From Leifsonia sp. 1010 (GTDB taxonomy: Bacteria; Actinomycetota; Actinomycetes; Actinomycetales; Microbacteriaceae), in the NCBI RefSeq assembly GCF_031455295.1, contig NZ_JAVDSL010000001.1, forward strand, positions 1,736,001-1,800,000: 64,000 bases of DNA. The letters run 5' to 3'. The notes beneath the pieces were generated by a model. That model searched no databases. It saw only the letters and a program-made list of their open reading frames with translations, and was not told the origin of the DNA. The translations under genes were made by a program, and so were the position numbers. Shown piece after piece: positions 1 through 7,515 of this stretch; the first letter of the stretch is position 1; each line of letters starts with the position of its first letter.

Positions 1-491
1 ACATCGACTTTGACGACCGCCTTAGGGAGGCGGTTGTCTATGGCACGAACTAGTGCGCCGACCACATCCTGCCGCGAGGGCTGACGGTGATTGTGCTGAG
101 ATCCGACCACCCGCTGCAGGTGTTTGTCGGCAAAAAAGACGTGCGGTGAAGCGTCCAGGGCGTATGTCTGTCTACCGTTCACCATGGAACTCTGGTGGAG
201 ACCCCACGAGAAGCGATCCCGCTGAATGTCGGCAACGATGCGCTGACTTGTAGCGGAGAGCGCAGCCTCGAGCACAATCTCAACATGCTGACGGGCGGCG
301 CTGAGTGCCGATTCGAGTGACGCTCGTGTATCGCGATCCGTGGCGGATGCCAAGAGGTAGTCGTTGCGTAGGGCCCGAAGCGCCTCGACAGCTTCCTTGA
401 CCTTGGGGAATGTACGTGTGAGGTCCTTTCCCTTACGAGTCTGTAGGTCCCAGACACGCCTCATATTCGTCGGCGAAAAGCTCTGGTCCAT
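1..491 (-). CDS. Reverse transcriptase (defence-type RT), N-terminal part, cut by window edge
   Basis: Reading from ATG at 491 leftward the frame stays open to base 1 (163 codons plus 2 bases), so the gene continues outside the window. The N-terminus DQSFSPTNMRRVWDL followed by RKGKDL, then a helical stretch, then NGRQTYALD (about 105-113), FFADKHLQR (about 119-127) and finally LPKAVVKVD ending at Asp163 resembles the lead-in of stand-alone bacterial reverse transcriptases of the retron/Abi/DRT type; there the last segment starts motif A with the first catalytic Asp. This match is from memory of the family, and the YxDD motif and any C-terminal domain lie outside. Codons CTA, ATA, AGA and ACA, unusual in the neighbours, suggest transfer. 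A G-run (495-499) sits only 3 bases before the ATG, so the ribosome site is weak. Subtype (retron, DRT/UG) cannot be assigned. No retron-type ncRNA was recognised upstream. Confidence 0.68.
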   Translation of the reverse strand, partial: MDQSFSPTNMRRVWDLQTRKGKDLTRTFPKVKEAVEALRALRNDYLLASATDRDTRASLESALSAARQHVEIVLEAALSATSQRIVADIQRDRFSWGLHQSSMVNGRQTYALDASPHVFFADKHLQRVVGSQHNHRQPSRQDVVGALVRAIDNRLPKAVVKVD

Positions 492-531
492 ATTCCCCCA
501 GGTCGGTCGACTCACAGCGAAATAACGATAG

Positions 532-672
532 CGCCCGACCAACCGTCGCGCTGTCCCCTTTCCATGTGACGTATGCGCTTCGAAAAAGAAAGAAGACCTG
601 AAGCAACTCAAGCGAGTGACCGCGCTGACGAAGGCTGACTTGAGCTCAGCTTACGAATCCGCCGACTTGTGA
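532..672 (+). pseudogene. Decayed 3' coding fragment, unidentified
   Basis: One frame is open from the stop at 529-531 to a TGA at 670-672 and encodes a plausible charged C-terminus containing KKKEDLKQLKRV and LTKADLSSAYES. There is no start codon in a useful place and no ribosome site, so this looks like the tail of a gene whose front has been lost. GC counted by hand on the line 541-600 is about 52%, well below most of the window. I do not recognise the family. It could also be chance. Confidence 0.3.
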
Positions 673-721
673 GCACGCTGACTAGAACCGCCGCAGGCAA
701 GCCCGAGATGTCTCGATCTAG

Positions 722-922
722 GCGGCGGACTGCATCGGTGATGCGCAGCCGCGTGGCACGCCTAGGTCGGGGGCTTTGAACGGTTCGCGCCTCTTGATTC
801 GCGCAGCACGGCTATGCAACCCGGAGGTCACCATCACGGCGCACGAGTTTCTGCATCGTCGAGGGATGCTAGTGGTCACCGATCCTGCCGCGACCGTCCC
901 CGACAAAGACGTCGGTCGATGA
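722..922 (+). pseudogene. Possible gene remnant, unidentified
   Basis: The frame is open from the TAG at 719-721 to a TGA at 920-922 (66 codons). Its second half has protein-like composition (RLCNPEVTITAHEFLHRRG, then MLVVTDPAATVPDKDVGR), while the first half looks random. No start with a ribosome site is visible. It sits in the atypical DNA next to tRNA-Ser and may be another island remnant. Family not recognised. Confidence 0.25.
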
Positions 923-951
923 CGTGCTTGGCGAGTGTCGACCCTTCACTT

Positions 952-966
952 GGGGGGGGGGGGGGG
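952..966. repeat. Homopolymer of 15 G
   Basis: Fifteen consecutive G residues, the longest mononucleotide run I see in the window, in non-coding island DNA about 100 bases from tRNA-Ser. Such tracts slip in replication and sequencing, so the exact length is uncertain. Confidence 0.9.
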
Positions 967-1063
967 CGTCACAAGGATGTGTCCAGCGCGCACAGAGGGG
1001 ACAGTCGGCTTCGTTAGAAAGCTCGACTTCCCTCGTTAGCGCGTAGATGGCACTTGCGATGGC

Positions 1064-1147
1064 GGAGAATGGGGGATTCGAACCCCCGAGGGCTTGCACC
1101 CAACACGCTTTCCAAGCGTGCGCCATAGGCCACTAGGCGAATTCTCC
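1064..1147 (-). tRNA. tRNA-Ser (anticodon GGA)
   Basis: The minus strand folds as a class II tRNA of 84 nt. The 5' acceptor GGAGAAT pairs with 3' ATTCTCC, the anticodon loop CTTGGAAAG carries GGA, there is a long variable arm as in tRNA-Ser, and the T loop reads GTTCGAATC. CCA is not encoded. The 3' end points towards the atypical DNA on the left, the usual orientation for islands integrated at a tRNA gene. Confidence 0.95.
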
Positions 1148-1187
1148 TGGTCGTCGCCTTCCGCTGTCGCGGCCGGCGGCTCCCAGT

Positions 1188-1193
1188 ATCTTA
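1188..1193 (-). promoter_or_regulatory. -10 box of tRNA-Ser
   Basis: TAAGAT on the minus strand, about 40 bases before the mature 5' end. A similar TAAGCT lies the same distance ahead of tRNA-Thr at 48168, which supports both. No clear -35 box. Confidence 0.4.
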
Positions 1194-1240
1194 CCCGAAC
1201 GCCGGAGGGCTTCGTGCACGCGGCCTTCATCCGCAGCCGC

Positions 1241-1246
1241 TACAAT
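1241..1246 (+). promoter_or_regulatory. -10 box of SRP RNA
   Basis: TACAAT lies seven bases ahead of the expected first base of the SRP RNA at about 1254, the normal -10 spacing. No convincing -35 box. Confidence 0.5.
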
Positions 1247-1253
1247 CGTTGTT

Positions 1254-1341
1254 GGCTCCCCACGTGGCGCCATCCAGGCCAACTCCCCCAGGGCGGAAAC
1301 GCAGCAAGGGTAACCGGGCTCTGGCGGGTGCGTGGGGAGTC
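1254..1341 (+). ncRNA. ffs: 4.5S / small SRP RNA
   Basis: RNA of the signal recognition particle, which binds Ffh and targets ribosomes to the membrane. The apical domain is unmistakable: GGCGGAAACGCAGCAAGGG carries the GGAA-type loop and the conserved asymmetric internal loop. The ends CTCCCCACG and CGTGGGGAG pair to close the rod-like hairpin. In related genomes it usually sits directly ahead of dnaX (my recollection of synteny); here 8.7 kb intervene. Confidence 0.93.
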
Positions 1342-1462
1342 TTTTCATGTCCAGCCGTGTGTCACCGCCGCCGCGTATATTGTGGCCAGCAGTCCCGGAT
1401 CTTCTACACCCCGTAGAATGATCCGTGTCTTCCGTGGAGCGATGGATGGACGGGGTGCCGCA

Positions 1463-2803
1463 GTGACCGAACAGCTGACCGAGCTGGCGACCGAGGCGTA
1501 CGTGGTGGGCTTCCCGCTCGTGTTCGACCTGGAGCAGGTCGTGCGGTTCACGGAGGAGGGCATCGGGTCGATCCCTCCGACGTCCTACAACTCGTTCGGG
1601 CACGCTCGTGAGCTGGCCGGACCGGACGACACGTTCGTGTCCATCAACAACGACACGGTGTACTCGATCGCCCAGGTCGATCTGGGGGTCGGGCCGGTGA
1701 GGCTCAGCGTTCCTGCTGCCGGTGACCGCTATTTCGTCCTGCAGTTCGTGGACGCCTGGACCAACAACTTCGCCTACATCGGCACCCGGGCGACCGGGGG
1801 AGACGGTGGCGAGTTCCTGCTGCTGCCGCCCGACGATGACGAGACCCCGGCCGCGCCCGACACCTCCGGACTCCCGGCCATCCGCTTCCCCACACGCGTG
1901 GCGACGATCGTCGGACGCTGGGCGGTCGACGGCGCCGATGACCTCCCTGCCGTCCACGCGTTGCAGGACGCACTCACGCTGACGCCGCTCCACCAGACGC
2001 TCGTTCCACCGCAGGGCGTCCCCGCGGTGGACGGCGGCCAGGGCGAGGCGCTCGACTTCTTCGAGAAGCTGCGCGTGTGGTCGCAGGCGTTCCCGCCGGC
2101 GCTGCGCGATCGGCCCGCGCTCGAGTCGTATGCGCCGCTCGGGCTGGTCAGCCCGTACACGATCGCCGAACAGCCCGAAGGGGTGCGCCAGGCGCTCGCC
2201 GCCGGGTACGCCCTCGGCAAGGACGCACTGGAGTCGGCCCTGCGCACCTCCGGGACGCTGACCGACCATTGGGCGGTCAACCTCCACGTCTTCGACTACA
2301 ACCTCGACTTCTTCGAGCTCGGCGCCATCGACGCGCCCGAGTGGAAGCTGCACGACCCGCGCACCCGGTACGCGCTCCGGGCGGCCGCGGCGCTCGGCGG
2401 GCTGTGGGGCAACCACGCCTACGAAGCGGCCTACATCATGACCTACGAGGATGCCGACGGCGAACCGCTCAGCGGCGAGCACGTCTACCGCCTGCGGCTG
2501 AGCCCCACGCCGCCGGTGGGCGCTTTCTGGTCGCTGACCATGTACGACCTCCCGCACTACTACCTCGTCGCCAACCCGATCGACCGCTACTCGGTCGGCG
2601 ACAGGACCCGCGGGCTCGTGTACGACGACGACGGAGGACTGACCATCACGATGAGCGCCACCCGACCGACCGACGAGAAGGCGGCCGCCAACTGGCTGCC
2701 GGCGCCCACCGGGCGCTTCCGCCCCATCCTCCGCCTGTATCTGCCGGGCGACGAGGTGCTGGACGGGCGCTACGGCATCCCGGCGATCGAGCGGATCGGC
2801 TGA
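1463..2803 (+). CDS. DUF1254/DUF1214 domain protein
   Basis: A 446-residue protein with the two-domain layout of the DUF1254-DUF1214 family. Early residues include the hallmark NNDTVYS followed by a beta-rich region with DRYFVLQFVDAWTNNFAY (DUF1254); the C-terminal 120 residues carry PVGAFWSLTMYD, IDRYSVGDR and RFRPILRLYLP (DUF1214). No signal peptide or membrane segment, so probably cytoplasmic. The biochemical role of the family is not established. GTG at 1463 is preferred because GGGG lies 7 bases ahead; ATG 1442 is an in-frame alternative. A -10-like TAGAAT lies at 1414-1419. The stop is one base before pta, so the three genes to ackA are probably one transcript. Confidence 0.85.
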   Translation: MTEQLTELATEAYVVGFPLVFDLEQVVRFTEEGIGSIPPTSYNSFGHARELAGPDDTFVSINNDTVYSIAQVDLGVGPVRLSVPAAGDRYFVLQFVDAWTNNFAYIGTRATGGDGGEFLLLPPDDDETPAAPDTSGLPAIRFPTRVATIVGRWAVDGADDLPAVHALQDALTLTPLHQTLVPPQGVPAVDGGQGEALDFFEKLRVWSQAFPPALRDRPALESYAPLGLVSPYTIAEQPEGVRQALAAGYALGKDALESALRTSGTLTDHWAVNLHVFDYNLDFFELGAIDAPEWKLHDPRTRYALRAAAALGGLWGNHAYEAAYIMTYEDADGEPLSGEHVYRLRLSPTPPVGAFWSLTMYDLPHYYLVANPIDRYSVGDRTRGLVYDDDGGLTITMSATRPTDEKAAANWLPAPTGRFRPILRLYLPGDEVLDGRYGIPAIERIG

Positions 2804-2804
2804 C

Positions 2805-4940
2805 GTGGCGCGCTCCATCTACATCACCTCGGCCGAAGGCCACACCGGCAAGTCGACCGTCGCCCTCGGCGTGCTCGAGTCCCTGCGTCACTCCGTCGAG
2901 CGGGTGGGCGTGTTCCGCCCGATCGCGCGGTCGACAGACGAACGCGACTACGTTCTCGAGCTGCTCCTCCAGCGGATCACGGCGGACATCTCCTACGAGG
3001 ACGCGCTCGGCGTGACGTATGAGGACGTCCACACCGACGCGGACGCGGCCCTCGCCGAGATCGTCCAGCGCTTCCGCGCCGTGGAGGCGCGCTGCGACAC
3101 CGTGGTCATCCTCGGTTCCGACTACACGGACGTCGGCAGCCCGACCGAGCTCGGGTACAACGCCCGGATCGCGGCGAACCTGGGCGCACCGGTGCTGCTG
3201 GTGCTCGGCGGGCGGATCGGCCAGGGCTTCGGGGAGCGCCTCGGGCAGGCCGACCCGCGCTCGCCGGAGGAGCTCCGCCAGCTGGCCGAGATCGCCGTCG
3301 CCGAGCTGCGCACCGAGCACGCCGGCCTGCTCGCCGTCATCGCGAACCGGGCGGACGACGGGATGCTGGATGAGATCGTCGACGCGGTCGGATCGGTCGT
3401 CGGTGCGGCGGCGGTCGCGGCCGGCAGTGCGGACCGCCCGCCGGTGTGGGCGATCCCGGAGGATCCATTCCTGGTGGCGCCGAGCATCCGCTCCATCATG
3501 GAGGAGACCGGCGCGACGCTGATCGCCGGCGAGGAGGCGCTCCTGGCCCGCGAGGCGCTGGGAGTGGTCGTCGCCGGGATGTCGATGAACAACGTCCTCC
3601 CGCGCCTGGTCGACGGCGCCGTCGTCGTGGTGCCGGGTGACCGCACCGAGGTGCTGCTGGCGGTGCTGATGGCGAACGCGTCGGGCACCTTCCCGTCGAT
3701 CGCGGGCATCGTCCTCAACGGCGGGTTCGACCTGCCGGAGCCCATCCAGCGGCTGCTCGCGGGACTGCGCTCGCCGCTGCCGATTGTGCGGACCGGGCTC
3801 GACACGTACGACACGGTCGTGCGGATCACGCACGCGCGCGGCCGGCTCGCCGCCGACTCGCAGCGCAAGTACGACACCGCGCTCGCCCTGTTCGAACGGC
3901 ACGTGGATGCGGGCGCGCTCCTCGCGCGTCTCAACGTCTCCCGGCACGACGTCGTCACCCCGCTCATGTTCGAGTACGACCTGATCGAGCGCGCGCGGGC
4001 GGCGAAGAAGCACATCGTGCTGCCCGAGGGGGAGGACGACCGCATCCTGCGCGCCGCCCACACCCTGCTGGCGCGCGGTGTCGCCCAGCTGACCATCCTC
4101 GGCGAGCCGTTCGAGGTGCGTTCGCGTGCGATCGAGCTGGGTCTCGACCTCTCCGGCGCCGAGGTGCTCAGCCCCTTCGACGATGTGATGCGGCTGCGGT
4201 TCGCGACCGAGTACGCCCGGCTGCGCGCACACAAGGGCATCACGATCGAGCAGGCGTCCGACACCATCACCGATACGTCCTACTTCGGCACGATGATGGT
4301 GCACCTGGGGCTCGCCGACGGGATGGTGTCCGGCGCCGCGCACACGACGGCGCACACCATCCGGCCGGCCTTCGAGATCATCAAGACGACGCCGGGGGTC
4401 TCGGTCGTGTCCAGCGTCTTCCTGATGGCCCTCGCCGACCGCGTGCTCGTCTACGGGGACTGCGCCGTCATCCCGGACCCGACCTCCGAGCAGCTGGCCG
4501 ACATCGCGATCTCGTCCGCGCGGACCGCCGAACAGTTCGGGATCGAGCCGCGCGTCGCGATGCTGTCGTACTCGACCGGCGACTCGGGCGCCGGGGCGGA
4601 CGTGGAGAAGGTGCGGACGGCGACCGAGTTGGTGCGGGAGCGCGCGCCGCAGCTCGCGGTGGCGGGGCCCATCCAGTACGACGCGGCGGCGGATGCAGCC
4701 GTCGGCGCCGCGAAGATGCCCGGATCGGAGGTGGCCGGGCGGGCGACCGTGTTCATCTTCCCGGACCTCAACACCGGCAACAACACCTACAAGGCGGTCC
4801 AGCGGAGCGCGGGCGCCGTCGCGATCGGCCCGGTGCTGCAGGGTCTGCGGATGCCGATCAACGACCTGTCCCGCGGGGCGACCGTCGACGACATCGTCAA
4901 CACCGTGGCGATCACCGCGATCCAGGCGGCCCTGTCATGA
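2805..4940 (+). CDS. pta: Phosphate acetyltransferase (long form)
   Basis: Interconverts acetyl-CoA and acetyl phosphate, the first step of overflow acetate formation and the reverse of acetate assimilation with AckA. At 711 residues it is the long three-domain type: an N-terminal P-loop domain starting YITSAEGHTGKSTVALG, a central DRTGG-like domain (about 215-330), and the C-terminal PTA/PTB catalytic domain from about residue 390 (HIVLPEGEDDRILRAA, then STGDSGAGADVEKV, and FPDLNTGNNTYKAVQR). GTG start one base after the DUF1254 stop implies translational coupling. The stop overlaps ackA by 4 bases. Confidence 0.97.
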   Translation: MARSIYITSAEGHTGKSTVALGVLESLRHSVERVGVFRPIARSTDERDYVLELLLQRITADISYEDALGVTYEDVHTDADAALAEIVQRFRAVEARCDTVVILGSDYTDVGSPTELGYNARIAANLGAPVLLVLGGRIGQGFGERLGQADPRSPEELRQLAEIAVAELRTEHAGLLAVIANRADDGMLDEIVDAVGSVVGAAAVAAGSADRPPVWAIPEDPFLVAPSIRSIMEETGATLIAGEEALLAREALGVVVAGMSMNNVLPRLVDGAVVVVPGDRTEVLLAVLMANASGTFPSIAGIVLNGGFDLPEPIQRLLAGLRSPLPIVRTGLDTYDTVVRITHARGRLAADSQRKYDTALALFERHVDAGALLARLNVSRHDVVTPLMFEYDLIERARAAKKHIVLPEGEDDRILRAAHTLLARGVAQLTILGEPFEVRSRAIELGLDLSGAEVLSPFDDVMRLRFATEYARLRAHKGITIEQASDTITDTSYFGTMMVHLGLADGMVSGAAHTTAHTIRPAFEIIKTTPGVSVVSSVFLMALADRVLVYGDCAVIPDPTSEQLADIAISSARTAEQFGIEPRVAMLSYSTGDSGAGADVEKVRTATELVRERAPQLAVAGPIQYDAAADAAVGAAKMPGSEVAGRATVFIFPDLNTGNNTYKAVQRSAGAVAIGPVLQGLRMPINDLSRGATVDDIVNTVAITAIQAALS

Positions 4941-6139
4941 GCGCCGTCCTGGTCGTCAACAGCGGTTCGTCGTCGTTCAAGTACCAGCTGATCGACAGCG
5001 AGACCGAGGAGTCCCTGGCCTCGGGCCTTGTGGAGCGGATCGGCGAGTCGAGCGGGCACACCACGCACCGCGGGCCGAACGGCACGAGCGAGCGCACGCT
5101 CGAGATCCCGGACCACACGGCGGGGTTCCGCGCGATGCTCGACGCGTTCGCGGCGGAAGGCCCCAGCCTCGACGAGAACCCGTTGGATGCGGTCGGCCAT
5201 CGCGTGGTCCACGGCGGCAAGCGGTTCTTCGAGCCGACGATCGTCACGCCGCTCGTCGAGATCAACATCGAGGACCTCTCCGACCTCGCACCGCTGCACA
5301 ACCCGGCGAACCTTGAGGGCATCCGTGCCGCGAAGAAGGCGTTCCCGGACGTCCCGCACGTCGCCGTGTTCGACACCGCGTTCCACCAGACGCTCGCTCC
5401 GGAGGCGTACACGTACGCGATCGACGCTGAGCTGGCGGAGCGCCACCGCGTGCGGCGGTACGGCTTCCACGGCACATCGCACAAGTACGTCTCCGAGACG
5501 GCGGCGGCTTTCCTCGACCGCCCGCTCGGCGAGCTGCGCCAGATCGTCCTGCACCTGGGCAACGGCGCGTCCGCGTGCGCGGTCGATGGCGGGCGCTCGG
5601 TGGAGACGTCGATGGGGATGACCCCGCTGGAGGGCCTCGTCATGGGCACTCGATCGGGAGACCTCGACCCGGCCGTCCTCATCCACTTGGCGCGGCGCGC
5701 GCAGCTGTCGACGGACGACCTCGACGAGCTGCTGAACCGCCGGAGCGGGCTCCTCGGCCTCTCCGGAATGGGCGACATGCGCGACGTCCGGCAGGCGGCG
5801 GGTCGCGGAGATGACGCTGCGCGGCTCGCGCTGGATGTGACGGTCCACCGCCTGAAGCACTACATCGGTGCGTACACCGCGCTGCTCGGACGCCTCGACG
5901 TGCTCACCTTCACGGCCGGAGTGGGCGAGAACGACGCGGCGCTCCGCGCGGAGGTGCTCTCCGGGCTGGAGGTGCTCGGCATCCGGCTCGACCCGGAGCG
6001 CAACGCGAGCCCGTCGCGCGACCCGCGGGTCATCTCGGCCGACGACTCCGCCGTGACCGTGCTGGTGGTGCCCACGAACGAAGAACTCGAGATCTCCCGG
6101 CAGTCGCTCGCGGCGGTCCGGGAAGCCACCGGGGGCTGA
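4937..6139 (+). CDS. ackA: Acetate kinase
   Basis: Converts acetyl phosphate and ADP to acetate and ATP in the cytoplasm, partner of Pta. The 400-residue length is typical for the family. Diagnostic stretches are VLVVNSGSSSFKYQL at the N-terminus (ASKHA fold), GHRVVHGGKRF, FDTAFHQTL, RRYGFHGTSHKYV with the catalytic-region His, LGNGASACAVDGG and FTAGVGENDAALR near the C-terminus. It starts in an ATGA overlap with pta. With acs at 35224-37173 the window holds both the Pta-AckA and Acs routes of acetate use. Confidence 0.98.
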   Translation: MSAVLVVNSGSSSFKYQLIDSETEESLASGLVERIGESSGHTTHRGPNGTSERTLEIPDHTAGFRAMLDAFAAEGPSLDENPLDAVGHRVVHGGKRFFEPTIVTPLVEINIEDLSDLAPLHNPANLEGIRAAKKAFPDVPHVAVFDTAFHQTLAPEAYTYAIDAELAERHRVRRYGFHGTSHKYVSETAAAFLDRPLGELRQIVLHLGNGASACAVDGGRSVETSMGMTPLEGLVMGTRSGDLDPAVLIHLARRAQLSTDDLDELLNRRSGLLGLSGMGDMRDVRQAAGRGDDAARLALDVTVHRLKHYIGAYTALLGRLDVLTFTAGVGENDAALRAEVLSGLEVLGIRLDPERNASPSRDPRVISADDSAVTVLVVPTNEELEISRQSLAAVREATGG

Positions 6140-6153
6140 CAGGAGCAGAGGCC

Positions 6154-7515
6154 ATGCGGCGACGGCGCGGCGACGGCGAACGGCACGGGATGCCGCGACG
6201 TGTGTCCGCCGCGCGCCGCCCGCGGCTGCTGCCGCGAATCGTAGCGGCCGTCGCCTCCGCACTCGTCGCGATCACCGTGCTCGCCGGATGCGGCGCAGGG
6301 GATGCGGGTGCCGGCGCCCGGTTCGTGACCTCTCCGCTCGTCCGCTACAGCGCGGTGCTGTGGCCCTTCCCCCTGGAGCTCGTGGGCGCCGAGCCGGGGG
6401 CGCGGCTCCGCCTGACCGCACGCCTCGCCACGTCGCACGGAACGTGGACCTCCGCGGCGACCTACACGGTCCCGGCGTCGGGGACGCTCGATCTCGCGTC
6501 CGCCCGGCCTCAGCTCGCGCCGTTCACCGAGCCGGACTCGGCGGGGCTGTTCTGGACGCTGCGCGGACCGCAGCTGTCGGGCGAGGCAGCTGCCCGGCAG
6601 TGGATGCGCGACACCATCCGCGTCACCGTCGCGGCTTCCGACGCGGGCCGCGTCATCGCCTCCCGTTCGTTCGAGCTCGACGGGCTGGCATCGTCCCTGG
6701 CGGTGCGCACGATCTACACGCGCGATCTGCGGCCGGCGATCGATCCGCGCCTGCCGCGGCAGACGCACGAGGACGTCGCACTCGCCACCTTCTACAGCGC
6801 GGCGAGCCTGGAGCACCCGCAGACGCCGGTGGTGCTGATGTTCGACGACGCGCGGCCGGGCGCGTCCGGAGACTACGTCGCCCCGGTGATCGCGCAGTTC
6901 GGCGCCTCGGTGCTGCGCATCCCGGTCGCCGCGGCGGCGGACGGCGTCCGCTCGACCGGCATCGTCGCGGACACCACAGTAGAGGCCGTGTTCGACTGGC
7001 TCGCGGAGCGCCCCGACATCGAGCAGGACCGCGTCTACCTCTACGGAACGGGGGCGGCTGAACAGCTGGCCGTCTGGGCGGCGACCCGTTTCCCCTCCCG
7101 TATCCACGGCCTGTTCGTGGCCGGCGGTTCGCCTGCACTGCTGTGCCTGCCGGCGGCGCGGGTGGCCCCGGTGTTCGAGGACTCGTCCGGCCTTCCCTGC
7201 CTCTCGGACGCGGGGACGGTCATCCCCTCCGCGGTGCCGTCCATCGACGGCGTCGACGGACCGGTCGTCCTGGGGTGCGGGACGCAGGACGCCACGCTGC
7301 CCTCGTCGTGCGCCTGGCAGCGCGCCCTGGCGGCCACCCGGGAGCCGCGCCCCGGTGACAGGACGATCTACGCCGACGGGGCGACGCATCCCGTCAGCGT
7401 GCCGCCGGGTCTGCCGATCGCCCTCCCGGCGGTCGGCGGCCAGCCGACCGAGAAGGCCCGTATCGCGTTCTGGAACGCGGTCGGCCGCGACCTGCTCCGG
7501 GCGGTGCTGGGATGA
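6154..7515 (+). CDS. Lipoprotein of the acyl-CoA thioesterase/BAAT fold, copy 1 (nucleophile lost)
   Basis: First of three tandem paralogues. An N-terminal basic region and hydrophobic segment end in the lipobox VLAGC (Cys46), so the protein should be anchored outside the membrane. An N-terminal beta domain (GTWTSAATYTVPASGT, SAGLFWTLRGPQ) matches the BAAT N-terminal domain; the C-terminal half is an alpha/beta hydrolase. The elbow reads YGTGAAEQLA with Gly300 where the family has Ser or Cys. The later Asp (GCGTQDATL) and His (YADGATHP) are kept. AGGAG lies 8 bases before the ATG. The end overlaps copy 2 by 4 bases. Family known: acyl-CoA hydrolysis or acyl transfer to amino acids. Here, without the nucleophile, a binding or partner role is my inference. 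Confidence 0.82.
   Translation: MRRRRGDGERHGMPRRVSAARRPRLLPRIVAAVASALVAITVLAGCGAGDAGAGARFVTSPLVRYSAVLWPFPLELVGAEPGARLRLTARLATSHGTWTSAATYTVPASGTLDLASARPQLAPFTEPDSAGLFWTLRGPQLSGEAAARQWMRDTIRVTVAASDAGRVIASRSFELDGLASSLAVRTIYTRDLRPAIDPRLPRQTHEDVALATFYSAASLEHPQTPVVLMFDDARPGASGDYVAPVIAQFGASVLRIPVAAAADGVRSTGIVADTTVEAVFDWLAERPDIEQDRVYLYGTGAAEQLAVWAATRFPSRIHGLFVAGGSPALLCLPAARVAPVFEDSSGLPCLSDAGTVIPSAVPSIDGVDGPVVLGCGTQDATLPSSCAWQRALAATREPRPGDRTIYADGATHPVSVPPGLPIALPAVGGQPTEKARIAFWNAVGRDLLRAVLG

Noticed and set aside
7143-7358. Small plus-strand frames inside the lipoprotein genes
   Set aside because: Alternative-frame shadows of the supported lipoprotein gene.
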